Assembly: GCA_026986355.1 (NCBI GenBank)
Contig: JALSOO010000243.1
Span: 1-6,731 of the forward strand
DNA: 6,731 bases
Direction: 5' to 3'
Source: Campylobacteraceae bacterium
GTDB lineage: Bacteria > Campylobacterota > Campylobacteria > Campylobacterales > Sulfurovaceae
Position numbers and translations under genes: made by a program. Below are positions 5,709-6,731 of this stretch, piece by piece (within the stretch, counting starts at the first letter, position 1; each line of letters opens with the position of its first letter). The notes below the pieces were generated by a model, which ran no database searches, was not told the DNA's origin, and worked only from the letters and a program-made list of their open reading frames with translations.

Positions 5709-6308
5709 ATGAGTGCTAGGTCAGTACTAAATTGGTTTATTGGTGGATTAGTTCTACTATCTCTTATAGCTGTATATAAATATAGAGCTATAAATACAAC
5801 GGTTTTTATCCAAGAGGGTCATGTTGGACGACTTATGGGTAATACAGGTTCTGTACATAATGGAATCAAAGAATCCGAGTGGAACTATATCGTAGGCGAA
5901 GAGGTAGCTAGGTTATTAGAAAAGAGAGGTATAGATGTCGTAACATCTGGAGCTAGTATCCCTTTTGGTAATGCTGTATTGGCTGTAGCCATACATTTTG
6001 ATGGCTCAAATAAGCCTTGTAGTACAGGTGCGTCAATAGGGTATAATGGCTCTTCTAGTGCAAAAGCAATGGCACGGCATTGGAGACATCAATATGGTCA
6101 ATTCTTTCCATTTAGATGGCATAGAGATAACTTTACCAAAGATTTAGAAAACTATTATGGATTTTATAGAATACACACCTCAAAAGGTTTCTTGGTCTTA
6201 GAGTTAGGCGAGATAACATGTGACAGACAGATGGAGTGGCTAAAACCAAGACTCAAAGATATAGCGTCTAAAATAGCCCATTTTATAATAAAGGAATTAA
6301 GACAATGA
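5709..6308 (+). CDS. Membrane-anchored, divergent Amidase_3-type N-acetylmuramoyl-L-alanine amidase
   Basis: This predicted zinc amidase would cut the MurNAc-L-Ala bond of peptidoglycan. One transmembrane segment (about 7-24) with no obvious cleavage site should anchor a periplasmic domain (about 30-199). The four Amidase_3 (PF01520) landmarks can be aligned. QEGHVG (35-40) stands in place of DPGHGG, giving zinc ligand H38. GIKESEWN (52-59) gives E55 with the usual N four residues on. AVAIHFDGS (92-100), replacing the SIHAN strand, gives H96. LVLELGEITC (162-171) gives the catalytic glutamate E165, as in VELGFLSN. At about 170 residues the domain is near family size, but flanking residues differ strongly from the consensus. 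AGGGGG (5696-5701) seven bases upstream supports the start. The stop overlaps the next start as ATGA. Amidase activity is inferred; a glutamyl/zinc peptidase of the same fold is the main alternative. Confidence 0.75.
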   Translation: MSARSVLNWFIGGLVLLSLIAVYKYRAINTTVFIQEGHVGRLMGNTGSVHNGIKESEWNYIVGEEVARLLEKRGIDVVTSGASIPFGNAVLAVAIHFDGSNKPCSTGASIGYNGSSSAKAMARHWRHQYGQFFPFRWHRDNFTKDLENYYGFYRIHTSKGFLVLELGEITCDRQMEWLKPRLKDIASKIAHFIIKELRQ

Positions 6309-6731
6309 AAAAAATATTGTTATCATTAGCAACACTTTTTACTCTCTCAATAGCAGATGAGATTAAGATTATAGACAAACCGATAGATTTTGGTCAAGAG
6401 CGTATTGATATGACCAAAAAGTATATTAAAACACATTATGGATTTGATGTAGAAAATATTGAGATAGTACCAAAAATTATTGTACTTCATTGGACAGCAG
6501 ATATGAGTTTTAAAAAGAGTTTTAATCGTCTAAAACCACAAAAACTTTTTTCTGATAGAAAAGATATAGCAAAAGCATCAGCACTCAATGTCTCAGCACA
6601 CTTTTTAGTCAAGAGAGATGGAACAATCTATAGATTGATGCCTGAAAATTGGATGGCAAGACATGTTATTGGTCTAAACTATTATGCTATTGGTGTAGAG
6701 AATGTGGGAGGCAAAGATAATAAAAAAGATG
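6305..6731 (+). CDS. Secreted Amidase_2 (AmpD/PGRP-like) N-acetylmuramoyl-L-alanine amidase, 3' end outside window
   Basis: The first 142 codons are present. MKKILLSLATLFTLSIA is a clear Sec signal peptide, likely cut after A17, with no lipobox, so a soluble periplasmic enzyme is expected; AmpD itself is cytoplasmic and E. coli AmiD is a lipoprotein. The Amidase_2 (PF01510) domain begins near residue 57 with IIVLHWTA (58-65), giving the first zinc ligand H62. VSAHFLVKRDGTIYRLMPENW (96-116) is nearly the AmpD pattern 'VSAH.(V/L)(I/V).RDG'. ARHVIGLNYYAIGVENVGG (118-136) then gives the substrate-site E132. The remaining zinc ligands (His and Asp/Cys) would lie beyond the window. AAGGA (6291-6295) is nine bases upstream and the start overlaps the preceding stop (ATGA), implying translational coupling. 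The frame is open to the window end. Confidence 0.87.
   Translation, partial: MKKILLSLATLFTLSIADEIKIIDKPIDFGQERIDMTKKYIKTHYGFDVENIEIVPKIIVLHWTADMSFKKSFNRLKPQKLFSDRKDIAKASALNVSAHFLVKRDGTIYRLMPENWMARHVIGLNYYAIGVENVGGKDNKKD

Noticed and set aside
1..6731. tRNA, rRNA, CRISPR array, complete insertion sequence or phage genes
   Set aside because: I looked for tRNA-like arms, regularly spaced repeats and transposase or phage motifs and found none that hold up.

Overview
The window is AT-rich and gene-dense. It looks like a chromosomal segment from a member of the Campylobacterota (Epsilonproteobacteria), perhaps a Sulfurovum/Sulfurimonas-type organism. Three things point there: the A+T-rich codon use (frequent ATA and AGA), promoters recognisable mainly by a TATAAT -10 box with no clear -35, and above all the gene block nth / PEB4-type peptidyl-prolyl isomerase / class II fructose-bisphosphate aldolase. 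The same order is known in Campylobacter jejuni (Cj0595c-Cj0596-Cj0597). The genus call is inference.

Layout. The left edge holds the first 19 codons of a leftward gene that resembles the start of the AAA-ATPase-like/PD-(D/E)XK family. A 230-base intergenic region follows, with divergent promoters and a curious orphan Shine-Dalgarno/start-stop element. Next come pepD (M20 aminoacyl-histidine dipeptidase, rightward) and nth (endonuclease III, leftward), whose 3' ends overlap by four bases. From a promoter region shared divergently with nth, the periplasmic foldase gene and fba run rightward, 21 bases apart. A 303-base gene-free region then holds a strong 20-bp hairpin followed by five T residues and, immediately after, the -10 box for the next operon. 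A small RNA may also lie here.

The right third is a tightly packed rightward operon of cell-wall enzymes: a secreted NamZ/DUF1343 exo-beta-N-acetylmuramidase (GH171), a small membrane-anchored and sequence-divergent Amidase_3-type N-acetylmuramoyl-L-alanine amidase, and a secreted Amidase_2/AmpD-like amidase cut off by the window end. The last two overlap as ATGA.

How they fit together. The first half is housekeeping: dipeptide hydrolysis, base-excision repair, periplasmic protein folding and glycolysis/gluconeogenesis. The last three genes suggest an envelope-located route that strips stem peptides from murein and then releases MurNAc from the bare glycan. It resembles the amiE-nagZ-namZ logic of Bacillus subtilis, but with two different amidase folds and no NagZ in view. 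That cluster is the most interesting part of the window.
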